The notes: a model not told the origin generated them from the letters alone. DNA of 64,000 nucleotides from Paracoccaceae bacterium (GCA_020832655.1 JAFIEF010000007.1:1-64000), one strand, 5' to 3'. Counted from the stretch's first letter, positions 17,049-26,889 are shown. Numbers and translations are program-made.

Positions 17049-17702
17049 ATGACGGATCATTCTGCCCGCCGCACCATGATGGTTGACACGCAGGTTCGCC
17101 CTTCGGATGTGACCAAATTCCCGATCATAAAGGCAATGCTGCATATGCCGCGCGAGTTGTTCGTGCCCGACAGTCTGGTCGAGGCAGCCTACACCGGCGA
17201 GCATCTGAAGGTCAGCGATACGCGCTCGTTGCTGGACCCGCGCATATTGGCGAAGCTGCTTGATACGCTGGATGTGACCGATCGCGAACTGGTGCTCGAT
17301 ATCGGGTGCGCCACGGGCTATTCCTCGGCGCTGCTGGCGCGCATGGCGCAGGCGGTTGTCGCGGTGGAAGAAGATGACGCGCTGGCCGACAGCGCCGAAC
17401 AGGCCTTGCACCAGGTCGGGGCCGAAACGGTTGTGATCCACAAGGGCAAGCTGACCGGGGGCGCGCCGGAGCATGCGCCTTATGATGCGATGATCCTGCA
17501 AGGCGGGGTCGAAGAGTTTCCGCAGGCACTGGTGACGCAACTGCGCGAAGGCGGCCGCGTGATCTGCCTGTTCATGAACGGGGCGCTGGGTGTGGCGCGG
17601 CTGGGGGTTCGACAGGGCGACCATATTGCGTGGCGCGATGTGTTCAATGCCGCGGCACCTGTGTTGCCCGGCTTTGAAAGGCAGGCTGCGTTCAGCCTGT
17701 AG
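17049..17702 (+). CDS. PCMT-like SAM-dependent methyltransferase
   Basis: A 217-residue protein of the protein-L-isoaspartate O-methyltransferase family. The SAM-binding motif LVLDIGCATGYSSALLARM is clear. However, the region that holds the conserved active-site segment (ISAPHM-like) in true isoaspartyl methyltransferases reads VSDTRSLLDPRILAKLLDTL here, so repair activity is doubtful. Members of this divergent group sit directly upstream of tolC in Rhodobacteraceae, as here (85 bp). The start at MTDHSARRTMMVDTQVRP is the family start; 15 upstream codons are rejected. Confidence 0.82.
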   Translation: MTDHSARRTMMVDTQVRPSDVTKFPIIKAMLHMPRELFVPDSLVEAAYTGEHLKVSDTRSLLDPRILAKLLDTLDVTDRELVLDIGCATGYSSALLARMAQAVVAVEEDDALADSAEQALHQVGAETVVIHKGKLTGGAPEHAPYDAMILQGGVEEFPQALVTQLREGGRVICLFMNGALGVARLGVRQGDHIAWRDVFNAAAPVLPGFERQAAFSL

Positions 17703-17787
17703 CTCTTGGCGGTCGGTCGGGGCATTCAAGCTTTGCGCTGAAGCGCCCGTATCGGGGCGGTTTGGGATCGAAACAGGACAGGCGGGC

Positions 17788-19167
17788 ATGGCACGATTTC
17801 TGAAACTTCTGTCGGTTGCACTGTTCGCGGGGCTTGTGGCAGTGCCCGCCACGGCGCAATCGCTGGCAGATACATTTGTTGCCGCCTATCGCAATTCCAA
17901 CCTGCTGGACCAGAACCGCGCGGTGCTGCGCGCCGCGGATGAAGATGTGGCGCAGGCGGTGGCATCGCTGCGGCCAGTGCTGAATTTCGTGGCCCGTGTG
18001 CAGGGGCAAATGCAAAGCACCGGCATGGTGCGCGAAACCCTGACCGGGTCGCTGAACCTGTCAGCCGAAATGACCCTGATCGATTTCGGGCGCGGCAAGC
18101 TGGCGCGAGAGGCTGCCGAGGCGCAGGTCATGGCAACCCGCATGGCCCTGCTTGGGGTTGAGCAGCAGGTGCTGCTGAACGCCGCGCGCGCCTATATGGA
18201 TGTGCGCTCTGCGGCGGAAACCGTGGCGTTGCGCCAGACCACCCTGCGCCTGACCCAGCAGGAATTGAACGCCGCGCGCGAGCGGTTTGAACTGGGCGAG
18301 ATCACGCGCACTGATGTTTCGCTGGCCGAGGCGCGGCTGGCGGCGGCGCGCAGCATGGTTTCGGCGGCAGAAGGGGATCTGTCGGTCGCGCGCGAGGAAT
18401 ACAAGCTGGCCACGGGCAGCCATCCGGGCCAGCTGCGCCAGCCGCCCCCGCTGCCGCGCCTGCCCGCCAGCCTGCAAGCGGCACAGAATTCCGCGCGCCA
18501 CACCCACCCCTCGGTGCGTCAGGCCCAGTTCGAAGTAACCGCCGCAGAACTTGGGGCCGAACGCGCCGCCGCTGCCCGTCATGGATCGGTGTCGGCCGAT
18601 ATCCGCGCGGGCGTCACCAGCGATTTTCTGAACAACAACCCCAACTCCCGCAGCATTTCGGGCGGGGTGCAATATGCGCGCCCGCTCTATCAGGGGGGGC
18701 AGATCAGCAGCGTGCACAGGCAGGCGCTGGCACGGCGCGACGCGGCGCGCGCAGGGCTGCATCAGACCGTTGCGCAGGTGTTGCAGGGCGTGGCGGTGCA
18801 ATGGGCGCAGCTTGAAGTCGCCCGCGCGCGCATCGAGGCGGGCCGCCAGCAGGTGCGCGCGGCGCAAAGCGCCTTTGACGGCACCCGCGAAGAGGCCCGG
18901 CTTGGCGCGCGCACCACGCTGGACGTTCTGAATGCCGAAAACGACCTGATGGATGCGCGCACTGCGCTATTGCAGGCAGAGGCCGGGGTGCAGATCGCCA
19001 GCTATGGCCTGCTGTCGGCGATGGGGCTGCTGACGGTGGATCATCTGGGGCTGGGCATTCCCACCTATGACCCCGAAGCCTATTTCAACGCTGTGCGCAA
19101 CGCCCCTGTGACCTCGCCGCAGGGCGAGGCGCTGGACCGCGTGCTGCGCGCCATCGGGCGCGAATAG
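17788..19167 (+). CDS. tolC: TolC-family outer membrane efflux / type I secretion protein
   Basis: A 459-residue protein with a signal peptide (residues 1 to about 23, ...VAVPATAQS) and two repeated outer-membrane-efflux domains rich in long helices with heptad patterns (about 25-215 and 235-435). TolC trimers form a channel across the outer membrane and periplasm for type I secretion and multidrug efflux. The start at ATG 17788 gives the signal peptide; the frame is open 66 codons further upstream into the PCMT-like gene and that part is rejected. No transporter partner genes are adjacent. Confidence 0.92.
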   Translation: MARFLKLLSVALFAGLVAVPATAQSLADTFVAAYRNSNLLDQNRAVLRAADEDVAQAVASLRPVLNFVARVQGQMQSTGMVRETLTGSLNLSAEMTLIDFGRGKLAREAAEAQVMATRMALLGVEQQVLLNAARAYMDVRSAAETVALRQTTLRLTQQELNAARERFELGEITRTDVSLAEARLAAARSMVSAAEGDLSVAREEYKLATGSHPGQLRQPPPLPRLPASLQAAQNSARHTHPSVRQAQFEVTAAELGAERAAAARHGSVSADIRAGVTSDFLNNNPNSRSISGGVQYARPLYQGGQISSVHRQALARRDAARAGLHQTVAQVLQGVAVQWAQLEVARARIEAGRQQVRAAQSAFDGTREEARLGARTTLDVLNAENDLMDARTALLQAEAGVQIASYGLLSAMGLLTVDHLGLGIPTYDPEAYFNAVRNAPVTSPQGEALDRVLRAIGRE

Positions 19168-19224
19168 GCGCGCGGCTTACATTCACAAATGTCTGGAATG
19201 TCCGGTTGCCTTGCCGACGGCGTG

Positions 19225-19995
19225 TCAGTTTCCAAGGTTAGGTGCCGTGACCTCTCCTTGCTTGTCCAAACAACCGGCTAGCACAGTTACGTAGGTCGTA
19301 AACGCTTTTGTGTCGAAGGGATCAGGCAGAGTTCCATCCCTGCCAAGTGCCTTGGTGTCTTCGCGAGCTGCGGTCACGGCCTCACGAAATCCCGTCAGCA
19401 ACTCGTTGAAATCTGCGACATCGCGAACAATCGACTCGCGCGTGGTCAGCCTGACCTGATTGATGGCAGCGAATGTATAGGCCCGCGCTGCAAGTATCGT
19501 CGGCGCGGTTGTCTCGGTATTCGGATCGCTCAAAAGATGCACGCCCATCTCGGCGGCAGCCGAAATGCAGTTCAGTCGCTTCGCGCCTGTATACATTCCC
19601 TTGATCGCCGACTTTGGGACAGTACGCCGCGCAGTCCGATTAGTGACGGCCCCGCCAAGCCCGCGATAGGCCAATGCACTGCTACTGGTGCCCGACACGG
19701 CGCCGGCGACAACAGCCCCGGCAGACAGGAAGGTAACGAATGCGGCCAGATCCTGTGCGTTGGTCGTTCGGCGCGCCGCCATTGCATATGCATCGGAAAG
19801 CTGCAGGGCATGGCGACTTTGCGCCCTTAGTGACGATTCCATCTTGATGACGCTTGTTTCACGAGTCTTCTGTTCCTGATCGTCAAGAAAGCTGTCAGCG
19901 CAGCCGCCAAGCATCAACGCGCCGCAAAGCAGGCTGGCAGATGTACCCTTGAAGCTGTGCTTGCGACGGCGGCTGGAAAGACTGTCCTTATGCAT
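19225..19995 (-). CDS. Predicted lipoprotein of unknown function
   Basis: A 256-residue protein that I do not recognise. A basic N-terminus, a hydrophobic stretch and the lipobox LMLGGC with Cys 32 point to a lipoprotein. A Gly/Ala-rich hydrophobic segment (about residues 88-110) and a second half with many Thr and Arg follow. Codon use is less GC-biased than in neighbours and its upstream flank is AT-rich, suggesting recent acquisition. It stands alone between tolC and the sugar dehydrogenase gene, both on the other strand. Confidence 0.7.
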   Translation of the reverse strand: MHKDSLSSRRRKHSFKGTSASLLCGALMLGGCADSFLDDQEQKTRETSVIKMESSLRAQSRHALQLSDAYAMAARRTTNAQDLAAFVTFLSAGAVVAGAVSGTSSSALAYRGLGGAVTNRTARRTVPKSAIKGMYTGAKRLNCISAAAEMGVHLLSDPNTETTAPTILAARAYTFAAINQVRLTTRESIVRDVADFNELLTGFREAVTAAREDTKALGRDGTLPDPFDTKAFTTYVTVLAGCLDKQGEVTAPNLGN

Positions 19996-20312
19996 TTTGA
20001 CACCTCTGACTTCTTGGGAAATTGAAGCGGTGATCCGGGTAATCGACAGGTAATTCGAACAGGATTCCGTGATATTGGTGGTTTATCAAGTATTAATTTA
20101 GCCTGTTTGGATATTCCTGCGTTTGCGTCAGAAGGCTTGGCACCAATGCTGCTAGCGTGGCACCAGCGTTTGGCGGGTGATCTGATACCTGCTTGCTGAT
20201 GGCAAGCTGGGCTACATCATTGTGTCGGCCCCACAAGCGGATGTGATTTGCCCTGCGCCTGTGCTGTGCCACCCTGTCGGGCAGCACCAGCCAGCGTTAG
20301 GGGGATCATCAC
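19996..20312. other. AT-rich intergenic stretch with no supported gene
   Basis: This 317-bp gap between the divergent lipoprotein and sugar dehydrogenase genes is markedly AT-richer from about 20035 to 20110 than its surroundings. A short direct repeat TGGCACCA occurs twice near 20140 and 20158. I see no tRNA, terminator or convincing promoter. Confidence 0.5.
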
Positions 20313-21446
20313 ATGCGTTTGTCCGTTGTCGCGATCAGTCTTGCCGGCCTTGCCGCGCCGGTGGCGGCCCAGACCAGCTATCAGGTCGAAACCCTGGCAG
20401 CCGGGCTGGATCGCCCTTGGGCAATTGCCTTTCTGCCCGGCACGCAGGATCTGATCATGACCAAGCGCGGCGGGGCATTGGCGCTGTGGGATCATGGAAG
20501 CGGCCAGATCAGCCCGATCAGCGGTGCGCCCGAAGTCGATGCGCGCGGGCAGGGCGGGCTTCTGGATATTCAGCCCGCGCCGGATTTTGCCGAGACTGGC
20601 CATGTCTACATGACATGGGTGGCGCGGGTCAGCGCGACCGGCTCGACCACGCATCTGGGCCGCGCCGTGCTGGACCGCGATGCCGCCCGGCTGCGCGATC
20701 TGGAAGTGTTGCACCGCGTCACCCCGGCCATCGATTCGGGGGCGCATTTCGGCTCTCGCATTACCTTTGGCGATGGATATGTCTTTGCAGGCTTAGGCGA
20801 CCGGGGGTCGAAGGATTTCAGCCCGAACCATGTTTCGCAGGATCTGAGATCGGAAAATGGCGCGGTCATTCGCCTGACGCTGGATGGAGAGATCCCCGAC
20901 GACAACCCTTTTGCGGGCCATGACGGGGCGGCGGGGGCGATCTGGTCCTATGGTCATCGCAACATTCAGGCGATGACCCGCCACCCCGAGAGCGGCGCGA
21001 TCTGGCTGGCCGAACATGGCGAGGCTGGCGGGGATGAGGTCAACATCGTCACCCGTGGCGGCAATTACGGCTGGCCGCTGGCGTCCTTTGGCGTGACCTA
21101 TCGCGGCGGGGATGAATTTGCGCCGCCGCATCGCGCGGGCGACGGCTTTGTCGCCCCGGTCTATCACTGGCCTGCCGGTCGCGATGACCATTTCCCGCCC
21201 TCGGGCATGGTGTTCTACACTGGCGATGCTTTCCCCGACTGGCAGGGCCATCTGCTGATCGGCAATCTGTTCCATCGCTATCTGGGGTTGTTCGATGAAC
21301 AGGGTGGCACGCTGGCGCCGGTTGCGCGGCTGCTGGATGGTCAGGGACACCGTATCCGCGATGTGGCGGTCGGTCCGCAGGACGGGCTGATCTATGTGAT
21401 CAGCGATGGAAGTGACGGGCGGCTGATGCGCCTGTCGCCGCGATAA
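20313..21446 (+). CDS. PQQ-dependent aldose sugar dehydrogenase (YliI/Asd type)
   Basis: A 377-residue periplasmic six-bladed beta-propeller protein. A signal peptide (residues 1 to about 19, ...APVAAQ) precedes the mature part. Family motifs are LDRPWAIAFLP, GGLLDIQPAPDF, GAHFGSRITFG, WSYGHRNIQ and LAEHGEAGGDEVN. Homologues bind PQQ and oxidise aldoses, passing electrons to the respiratory chain. GGGGGATCATCAC precedes the ATG. No PQQ synthesis genes are in the window. Confidence 0.9.
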   Translation: MRLSVVAISLAGLAAPVAAQTSYQVETLAAGLDRPWAIAFLPGTQDLIMTKRGGALALWDHGSGQISPISGAPEVDARGQGGLLDIQPAPDFAETGHVYMTWVARVSATGSTTHLGRAVLDRDAARLRDLEVLHRVTPAIDSGAHFGSRITFGDGYVFAGLGDRGSKDFSPNHVSQDLRSENGAVIRLTLDGEIPDDNPFAGHDGAAGAIWSYGHRNIQAMTRHPESGAIWLAEHGEAGGDEVNIVTRGGNYGWPLASFGVTYRGGDEFAPPHRAGDGFVAPVYHWPAGRDDHFPPSGMVFYTGDAFPDWQGHLLIGNLFHRYLGLFDEQGGTLAPVARLLDGQGHRIRDVAVGPQDGLIYVISDGSDGRLMRLSPR

Positions 21447-21465
21447 CAGGGCGGGGCGCGCGCGC

Positions 21466-22293
21466 CTACCCGCAATCGGTGTCAGAAAACCCGTCGATGA
21501 CCGCGATGGCTTCCTGCGCTGTTTCCACGACGTGAAACAGCTTCAGATCCTCGGGGCTGATCGTGCCTGCCTCTGCCAGCGCCTGCCAGTTGATGACCTT
21601 TTCCCAGAAGTCGCGCCCAAACAGCACGAAGGGCATTTTCTTCATGCGGTCGGTCTGGATCAGGGTCAGGGTCTCGAACAATTCATCCAGCGTGCCAAAC
21701 CCGCCGGGAAACACCGTGATCGCCTTGGCGCGCATCAGGAAATGCATCTTGCGGATGGCGAAATAGTGGAAGTTGAAGCACAGATCAGGCGTGACATAGG
21801 TATTGGGAGCCTGCTCATGCGGAAGCACGATATTCAGCCCGATCGACACGCCGCCGGCATCCTTCGCGCCGCGATTGCCGGCCTCCATCACGCCGGGGCC
21901 GCCGCCTGTGACGATGACATCCTCGCGCCCATAGCTTTGCACTGATCGCAGCGTCATCAGCCGGGCAAATTCGCGCGCTTCATCATAATAGCGCGCCAGT
22001 TTCGCCAGCGTTGGCGTGGCGGCCTGTTCGGCATGTTCGGGGCGGGGAATGCGCGCGCCGCCGAACATGACGATGGTGGATTGGATGCCGCGTTCATTCA
22101 TCAAGAGATCGGGCTTGAGCAGTTCCAGTTGCAGCCGCACCGGGCGCAATTCGTCGCGCAGCATGAAATCGCCATCGGCAAAGGCCAGCCGATAGGCGGG
22201 ATGGCGCGTCTGAGGGGTGTCGGGCGCCTCGTCCCAATGGCGTACGTCTTCCAGAGCGTCGGGGAAAGGGCGCGGCTTGTTCTGGTCCTTCAA
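21466..22293 (-). CDS. TIGR00730/LOG-family nucleotide phosphoribohydrolase-like protein
   Basis: A 275-residue Rossmann-fold protein of the lysine-decarboxylase-like/LOG family. The two diagnostic motifs are VTGGGPGVMEAGNRGA and FPGGFGTLDELFE. Family members hydrolyse nucleoside 5'-monophosphates (cytokinin activation, PpnN-like). The N-terminal extension of about 65 residues makes it longer than short LOG proteins. No ATG is suitable: the start is the TTG at 22293, with a GGAGG motif 5 nt upstream. Convergent with the sugar dehydrogenase gene. Confidence 0.87.
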   Translation of the reverse strand: MKDQNKPRPFPDALEDVRHWDEAPDTPQTRHPAYRLAFADGDFMLRDELRPVRLQLELLKPDLLMNERGIQSTIVMFGGARIPRPEHAEQAATPTLAKLARYYDEAREFARLMTLRSVQSYGREDVIVTGGGPGVMEAGNRGAKDAGGVSIGLNIVLPHEQAPNTYVTPDLCFNFHYFAIRKMHFLMRAKAITVFPGGFGTLDELFETLTLIQTDRMKKMPFVLFGRDFWEKVINWQALAEAGTISPEDLKLFHVVETAQEAIAVIDGFSDTDCG

Positions 22294-22385
22294 CTGGGCC
22301 TCCGGGCTGTTTGGGTGAATTGCGGTTTCGTCGCATCAAGGCTATAGCGAAGGCGAATAGATGACCAGAGCCAAGGAGCCTGCCA

Positions 22386-23216
22386 ATGACCGACACTGCC
22401 GCGCTGGAAGCCGCGATCGAAGCCGCATGGGATGTGCGCGACACCATTACCCCCGACACCAAGGGCGCGGCGCGCGACGCCATCGAGGCCACGCTTGACG
22501 CGCTTGATAGCGGCGCGCTGCGCGTGGCCGAAAAGCGCGAGGGCGGCGAGTGGCATGTCAATCAATGGGCCAAGAAAGCCGTGCTTCTGGGCTTCCGCAT
22601 CAAGGATATGGAAAAGCACCCCGGCGGCGCACAAGGCGGCGGCTGGTGGGACAAGGTTGACAGCAAATTCAAGGGATGGGGCGAAAACCGTTGGAAAGAC
22701 GCGGGCTTCCGCGCCGTGCCCAATTGCGTGGTGCGCAAATCCGCCTATATCGCGCCCGGTGTGGTGCTGATGCCGTCCTTTGTCAATCTGGGTGCCTATG
22801 TCGATAGCGGCACTATGGTTGACACATGGGCCACGGTCGGGTCATGCGCGCAGATCGGCAAGAATGTACATCTGTCGGGCGGGGTGGGCATTGGCGGCGT
22901 GCTGGAACCGATGCAGGCCGGTCCCACCATCATCGAAGACAACTGCTTCATCGGCGCGCGGTCAGAGGTGGTCGAGGGCTGCATCGTGCGCGAAGGCTCG
23001 GTGCTGGGTATGGGCGTGTTCATCGGCAAATCCACCAAGATCGTGGATCGCGAAACCGGCGAGGTGATGTATGGCGAAGTGCCGCCCTATTCGGTGGTGG
23101 TGGCAGGCTCGATGCCCTCGAAAGGCGGCATCAACCTTTATTGCGCGGTGATCGTCAAGCGCGTGGATGCGCAGACGCGCTCGAAGACCGGCATCAATGA
23201 ATTGCTGCGCGACTGA
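22386..23216 (+). CDS. dapD: 2,3,4,5-tetrahydropyridine-2,6-dicarboxylate N-succinyltransferase
   Basis: A 276-residue enzyme of the succinylase branch of diaminopimelate/lysine synthesis; it transfers succinyl from succinyl-CoA to tetrahydrodipicolinate. It has an N-terminal helical domain and a left-handed parallel beta-helix of hexapeptide repeats (SYV... [46 protein letters not shown]). AAGGAGCCTGCCA precedes the ATG. Followed by a terminator and then asd, the gene for an earlier step of the same pathway. Confidence 0.96.
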   Translation: MTDTAALEAAIEAAWDVRDTITPDTKGAARDAIEATLDALDSGALRVAEKREGGEWHVNQWAKKAVLLGFRIKDMEKHPGGAQGGGWWDKVDSKFKGWGENRWKDAGFRAVPNCVVRKSAYIAPGVVLMPSFVNLGAYVDSGTMVDTWATVGSCAQIGKNVHLSGGVGIGGVLEPMQAGPTIIEDNCFIGARSEVVEGCIVREGSVLGMGVFIGKSTKIVDRETGEVMYGEVPPYSVVVAGSMPSKGGINLYCAVIVKRVDAQTRSKTGINELLRD

Positions 23217-23246
23217 GTGTTGCTGCAACAGCGTTGGCAGGGGCAG

Positions 23247-23267
23247 GGGGCGTCGCGCCCCCTTTTC
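23247..23267 (+). terminator. Rho-independent terminator of dapD
   Basis: Stem GGGGGCG (23247-23253) with CGCCCCC (23257-23263), 3-nt loop, then TTTT (23264-23267), 30 bp after the dapD stop. Confidence 0.8.
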
Positions 23268-23318
23268 CTTTGCCTGCCGATGCGATATGCCCCGCCCACC
23301 TGAATGAAGGAGGCCGAA

Positions 23319-24341
23319 ATGGGCTATAGAGTCGTCGTCGCTGGCGCCACGGGCAATGTGGGCCGCGAAATGCTGAACATCCTTGCGGAACGCGAATTCC
23401 CGGTGGACAAGATCGCGGCACTTGCCTCTCGTCGCAGCCTGGGAACCGAGGTCAGCTTTGGCGATACCACCCTGAAATGTCAGGATCTGGAACAGTTCGA
23501 TTTCACCGGCTGGGATATCGCCTTTTTTGCCATCGGATCGGATGCGACCAGAAAGTTCGCCCCCATCGCCGCCAGGGCGGGTTGCGTGGTGATCGATAAT
23601 TCATCGCTGTATCGCTACGACCCCGATGTGCCGCTGGTGGTGCCCGAAGTGAACGCGGCAGCGGTGGATGGCTACACGAAAAAGAACATCATCGCCAACC
23701 CGAACTGTTCGACCGCACAGATGGTGGTGGCGCTGAAGCCCTTGCATGACCGCGCGCGCATCAAGCGCGTGGTGGTCAGCACCTATCAGTCGGTCTCTGG
23801 CACCGGGAAGGACGCGATTGACGAGCTGTGGAACCAGACCAAGGGGCTTTATGTGCCCGGTCAGGAAGTCGCGCCCAGCGTCTACCCCAAGCAGATCGCC
23901 TTCAATGTGATCCCGCATATCGATGTCTTCATGGAAGACGGCTCGACCAAGGAAGAATGGAAGATGGTCGCCGAAACCAAGAAAATCATGGACCCGTCGA
24001 TCAAGCTGACGGCGACCTGCGTGCGCGTGCCGGTTTTCGTGGGGCATTCGGAAGCGATCAATATCGAGTTCGAGGATTTCCTTGACGAGGAAGAGGCCCG
24101 CGACATCCTGCGCGAATCCCCCGGCCTGCTGGTCGTCGACAAGCGCGAGGCGGGTGGCTATATCACGCCCGTCGACTGCGTGGGCGAATACGCCACCTAT
24201 ATCAGCCGCATCCGGCAGGACAGCACGGTTGAAAACGGGCTGAATATCTGGGTGGTCAGCGACAATCTGCGCAAGGGCGCGGCGCTGAATGCGGTACAAA
24301 TCGCCGAAGTTCTGGGAAGCCGCTGCCTGAAAAAGGGCTGA
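23319..24341 (+). CDS. asd: Aspartate-semialdehyde dehydrogenase
   Basis: A 340-residue NADPH-dependent enzyme that reduces aspartyl phosphate to aspartate semialdehyde, a branch point to lysine, threonine and methionine. The NADP loop GATGNVG, the active-site Cys in NPNCSTAQM and the substrate-binding region CVRVPVFVGHSEAINIEFE are present. The AAGGAGG at 23307-23313 is 5 nt from ATG 23319 and decides this start over an ATG at 23304 that lies upstream of it. Confidence 0.96.
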   Translation: MGYRVVVAGATGNVGREMLNILAEREFPVDKIAALASRRSLGTEVSFGDTTLKCQDLEQFDFTGWDIAFFAIGSDATRKFAPIAARAGCVVIDNSSLYRYDPDVPLVVPEVNAAAVDGYTKKNIIANPNCSTAQMVVALKPLHDRARIKRVVVSTYQSVSGTGKDAIDELWNQTKGLYVPGQEVAPSVYPKQIAFNVIPHIDVFMEDGSTKEEWKMVAETKKIMDPSIKLTATCVRVPVFVGHSEAINIEFEDFLDEEEARDILRESPGLLVVDKREAGGYITPVDCVGEYATYISRIRQDSTVENGLNIWVVSDNLRKGAALNAVQIAEVLGSRCLKKG

Positions 24342-24356
24342 CCCGTTCCCAAGGAA

Positions 24357-24381
24357 GCGCCGCCCGCATCATGGGCGGCGC
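24357..24381 (+). terminator. Stem-loop downstream of asd
   Basis: Perfect 9-bp stem GCGCCGCCC (24357-24365) with GGGCGGCGC (24373-24381), 7-nt loop, 15 bp after the asd stop. A weak CGTTT follows; probable terminator. Confidence 0.55.
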
Positions 24382-24425
24382 CAGCCGTTTCGGGGCAAGG
24401 GGTCAGGGCAAGGGGTTGTCACGCC

Positions 24426-25070
24426 ATGACACAGCTTTCCGACATCCGCGAGATGTGGAAGATCCAGGAAGACCTTCTGCAGCAGTACAGGGGTATGGCT
24501 ATCACAATGCTTGGCCTGATCGCGGCCGCTTTAATGGTGCTGATTTCGCTGTTTGTTTCCAGCTGGACACGGGTCGAAGGCGTGATCCTGCGCTTGTTCA
24601 GCCCCGGAATGCCGGAATTGTCGGATGCCTTTATTCTTGTCACGTTCATCATTTATGCGGTTCTTCTTTTTCTGGGCTGGCAAGGGAATGTCCGATTCAA
24701 GGGCATTTGTGCGACCCGCGCGAAACATGTGACGTTCTTTCAGAATCTGCACATCGCCGAAGAAGCGGGCAAGCTTCAGGATATCTGCGCTGCTGCCAAC
24801 ACGCCCTATCCGATCATGCACATCACGTTGCTTCGACATATTGACGGGCTGAAAACGCCACTCTCTTTCGAGGCACCCTTCAAGAAGAAGGATATGCAGA
24901 AGTTTCATGACATCATCTTGCAAACTGGACAGAAAACCGAAGATGATCGCATTCGCCATGACCGCACGCGTGGTTTCCTGAAGTCCTGGATTTTCACTGT
25001 CTACAATGTCTTCTTTTCGCTTGCGACGATCCAGCTGCTCATTTCGGTGATCCACGCTGCCACGGGATGA
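24426..25070 (+). CDS. Membrane protein of unknown function, three predicted helices
   Basis: A 214-residue protein I cannot assign. Hydrophobic segments at about residues 24-46, 68-86 and 190-211 suggest two helices near the N-terminus, a charged cytoplasmic or periplasmic region of about 100 residues (with KKKDMQKFHDIILQTGQKTEDDRIRHDRTR) and one C-terminal helix. Codon use is less GC-rich than in asd and fhs on either side. It stands alone; no transposase or toxin-antitoxin partner is visible. A CDS is supported by the protein-like composition and membrane topology, not by homology. Confidence 0.7.
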   Translation: MTQLSDIREMWKIQEDLLQQYRGMAITMLGLIAAALMVLISLFVSSWTRVEGVILRLFSPGMPELSDAFILVTFIIYAVLLFLGWQGNVRFKGICATRAKHVTFFQNLHIAEEAGKLQDICAAANTPYPIMHITLLRHIDGLKTPLSFEAPFKKKDMQKFHDIILQTGQKTEDDRIRHDRTRGFLKSWIFTVYNVFFSLATIQLLISVIHAATG

Positions 25071-25205
25071 CATGATGGAAAGAGTTTCGTATCGGAACGC
25101 CGCAAGGCGCAACTGTGGCGAAAAATGTCGCAATCGCATCTGCCAATGCCCGGCCCTGTCGCTATACCGATCCCGACGCGACACAATAGCAGCAGGGACA
25201 GCAAG

Positions 25206-26882
25206 ATGGCCTTCAAGACCGATATCGAAATCGCCCGCGAGGCAAAAAAGAAACCCATTCAGGACATTGGCGCGAAGCTGGGCATTCCGACCGAGCATCT
25301 GTTGCCCTTCGGCCATGACAAGGCCAAGGTCAGTCAGGATTTCGTGGCCGAAGCACGCGCGCGCCAGCGCGGCAAGCTGATCCTGGTCACCGCCATCAAC
25401 CCGACACCTGCGGGTGAGGGCAAGACCACGACCACAGTGGGGCTGGGCGACGGGCTGAATGCGATCGGCAAGAAAGCGGCGATCTGCATCCGCGAAGCCA
25501 GCCTGGGGCCGAATTTCGGCATGAAGGGGGGCGCGGCCGGGGGCGGCTATGCCCAGGTTGTGCCGATGGAGGATATGAACCTGCATTTCACAGGGGATTT
25601 CCACGCCATCACCTCGGCGCATAATCTGCTTTCGGCGATGATTGACAACCATATCTACTGGGGCAACGAGCTGGAGATTGACGAGCGCCGCATCACCTGG
25701 CGGCGTGTGATGGACATGAATGACCGCGCGCTGCGCGACATGGTGATCAGCCTTGGCGGTGTGTCGAACGGCTTTGCGCGCCAGACCGGCTTTGACATCA
25801 CGGTCGCGTCCGAAGTCATGGCGATCCTGTGTCTGGCCGCTGATCTGGATGATCTGCAACGCCGGCTGGGGGATATTGTTATCGCCTATCGGCGCGACAA
25901 ATCGCCGATCTATTGCCGCGATATCGGGGCCGAGGGCGCGATGACCGTGCTGCTGAAAGACGCAATGCAGCCCAATCTGGTGCAGACGCTGGAAAACAAC
26001 CCCGCCTTCGTGCATGGCGGTCCCTTCGCCAATATCGCGCATGGCTGCAACTCGGTCGTGGCCACGCAGACTGCGCTGGGACTGGCCGATTACGTGGTCA
26101 CAGAGGCCGGTTTCGGGGCCGATCTTGGGGCCGAGAAGTTCTTCAACATCAAATGCCGCAAGGCCGGGCTGAACCCGTCGGTGGCGGTGATCGTGGCCAC
26201 AGTGCGCGCGATGAAGATGAATGGCGGCGTAGCCAAGGCCGATCTGGGATCGGAAAATGTTGCGGCGGTGCAGAAAGGCTGCCCCAATCTGGGCCGCCAT
26301 ATCGAGAATGTGAAATCCTTTGGCGTGCCCGTGCTGGTGGCGATCAATCATTTCCATTCCGATACGGATGCTGAAGTGCAGGCGGTCAAGGACTATGTTG
26401 CCTCTCTGGGGGCAGAGGCAATCCTGTGCCGCCACTGGGCCGAAGGCTCTGCCGGGATTACCGAACTGGCCACGCGCGTGGCCGAACTGGCCGATGGCGA
26501 CTGGTCGCAATTCGCGCCGCTTTATGGCGATGCGATGCCCCTATATGACAAGATCGAAACCATTGCACGGCGGATCTACCGCGCCGACGAGGTGCTTGCC
26601 GATGCCAAGATCCGCAACCAGTTGAAGGAATGGGAGGCGGCGGGCTATGGCGATCTGCCGATCTGCATGGCCAAGACGCAGTATTCCTTCTCGACCGATC
26701 CGGGGCTGCGGGGCGCACCCACCAACCATTCGGTGCCCGTGCGCGAGGTGCGGCTGGCGGCTGGCGCGGGCTTCATCGTGGTGATCTGCGGCGAGATCAT
26801 GACCATGCCCGGCCTGCCGCGCAAGCCCGCCGCGCAGTCGATCCGCTTCAACGAGGCGGGGCTGATCGAGGGGCTGTTCTGA
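25206..26882 (+). CDS. fhs: Formate--tetrahydrofolate ligase
   Basis: A 558-residue enzyme that makes 10-formyltetrahydrofolate from formate, ATP and tetrahydrofolate. The nucleotide loop [20 protein letters not shown], and the conserved blocks [22 protein letters not shown]-like and [15 protein letters not shown] are visible. The start is placed at [18 protein letters not shown]; 27 upstream in-frame codons are not conserved-looking. Together with folD 440 bp downstream it forms the one-carbon interconversion pathway; a chorismate mutase gene lies between. Confidence 0.96.
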   Translation: MAFKTDIEIAREAKKKPIQDIGAKLGIPTEHLLPFGHDKAKVSQDFVAEARARQRGKLILVTAINPTPAGEGKTTTTVGLGDGLNAIGKKAAICIREASLGPNFGMKGGAAGGGYAQVVPMEDMNLHFTGDFHAITSAHNLLSAMIDNHIYWGNELEIDERRITWRRVMDMNDRALRDMVISLGGVSNGFARQTGFDITVASEVMAILCLAADLDDLQRRLGDIVIAYRRDKSPIYCRDIGAEGAMTVLLKDAMQPNLVQTLENNPAFVHGGPFANIAHGCNSVVATQTALGLADYVVTEAGFGADLGAEKFFNIKCRKAGLNPSVAVIVATVRAMKMNGGVAKADLGSENVAAVQKGCPNLGRHIENVKSFGVPVLVAINHFHSDTDAEVQAVKDYVASLGAEAILCRHWAEGSAGITELATRVAELADGDWSQFAPLYGDAMPLYDKIETIARRIYRADEVLADAKIRNQLKEWEAAGYGDLPICMAKTQYSFSTDPGLRGAPTNHSVPVREVRLAAGAGFIVVICGEIMTMPGLPRKPAAQSIRFNEAGLIEGLF

Positions 26883-26889
26883 GGCTTCG

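Noticed and set aside
24531-26510. A 659-codon minus-strand frame opposite fhs and the orphan membrane gene
   Set aside because: Antisense shadow of fhs; composition is unlike a real protein and there is no plausible start or neighbour support.
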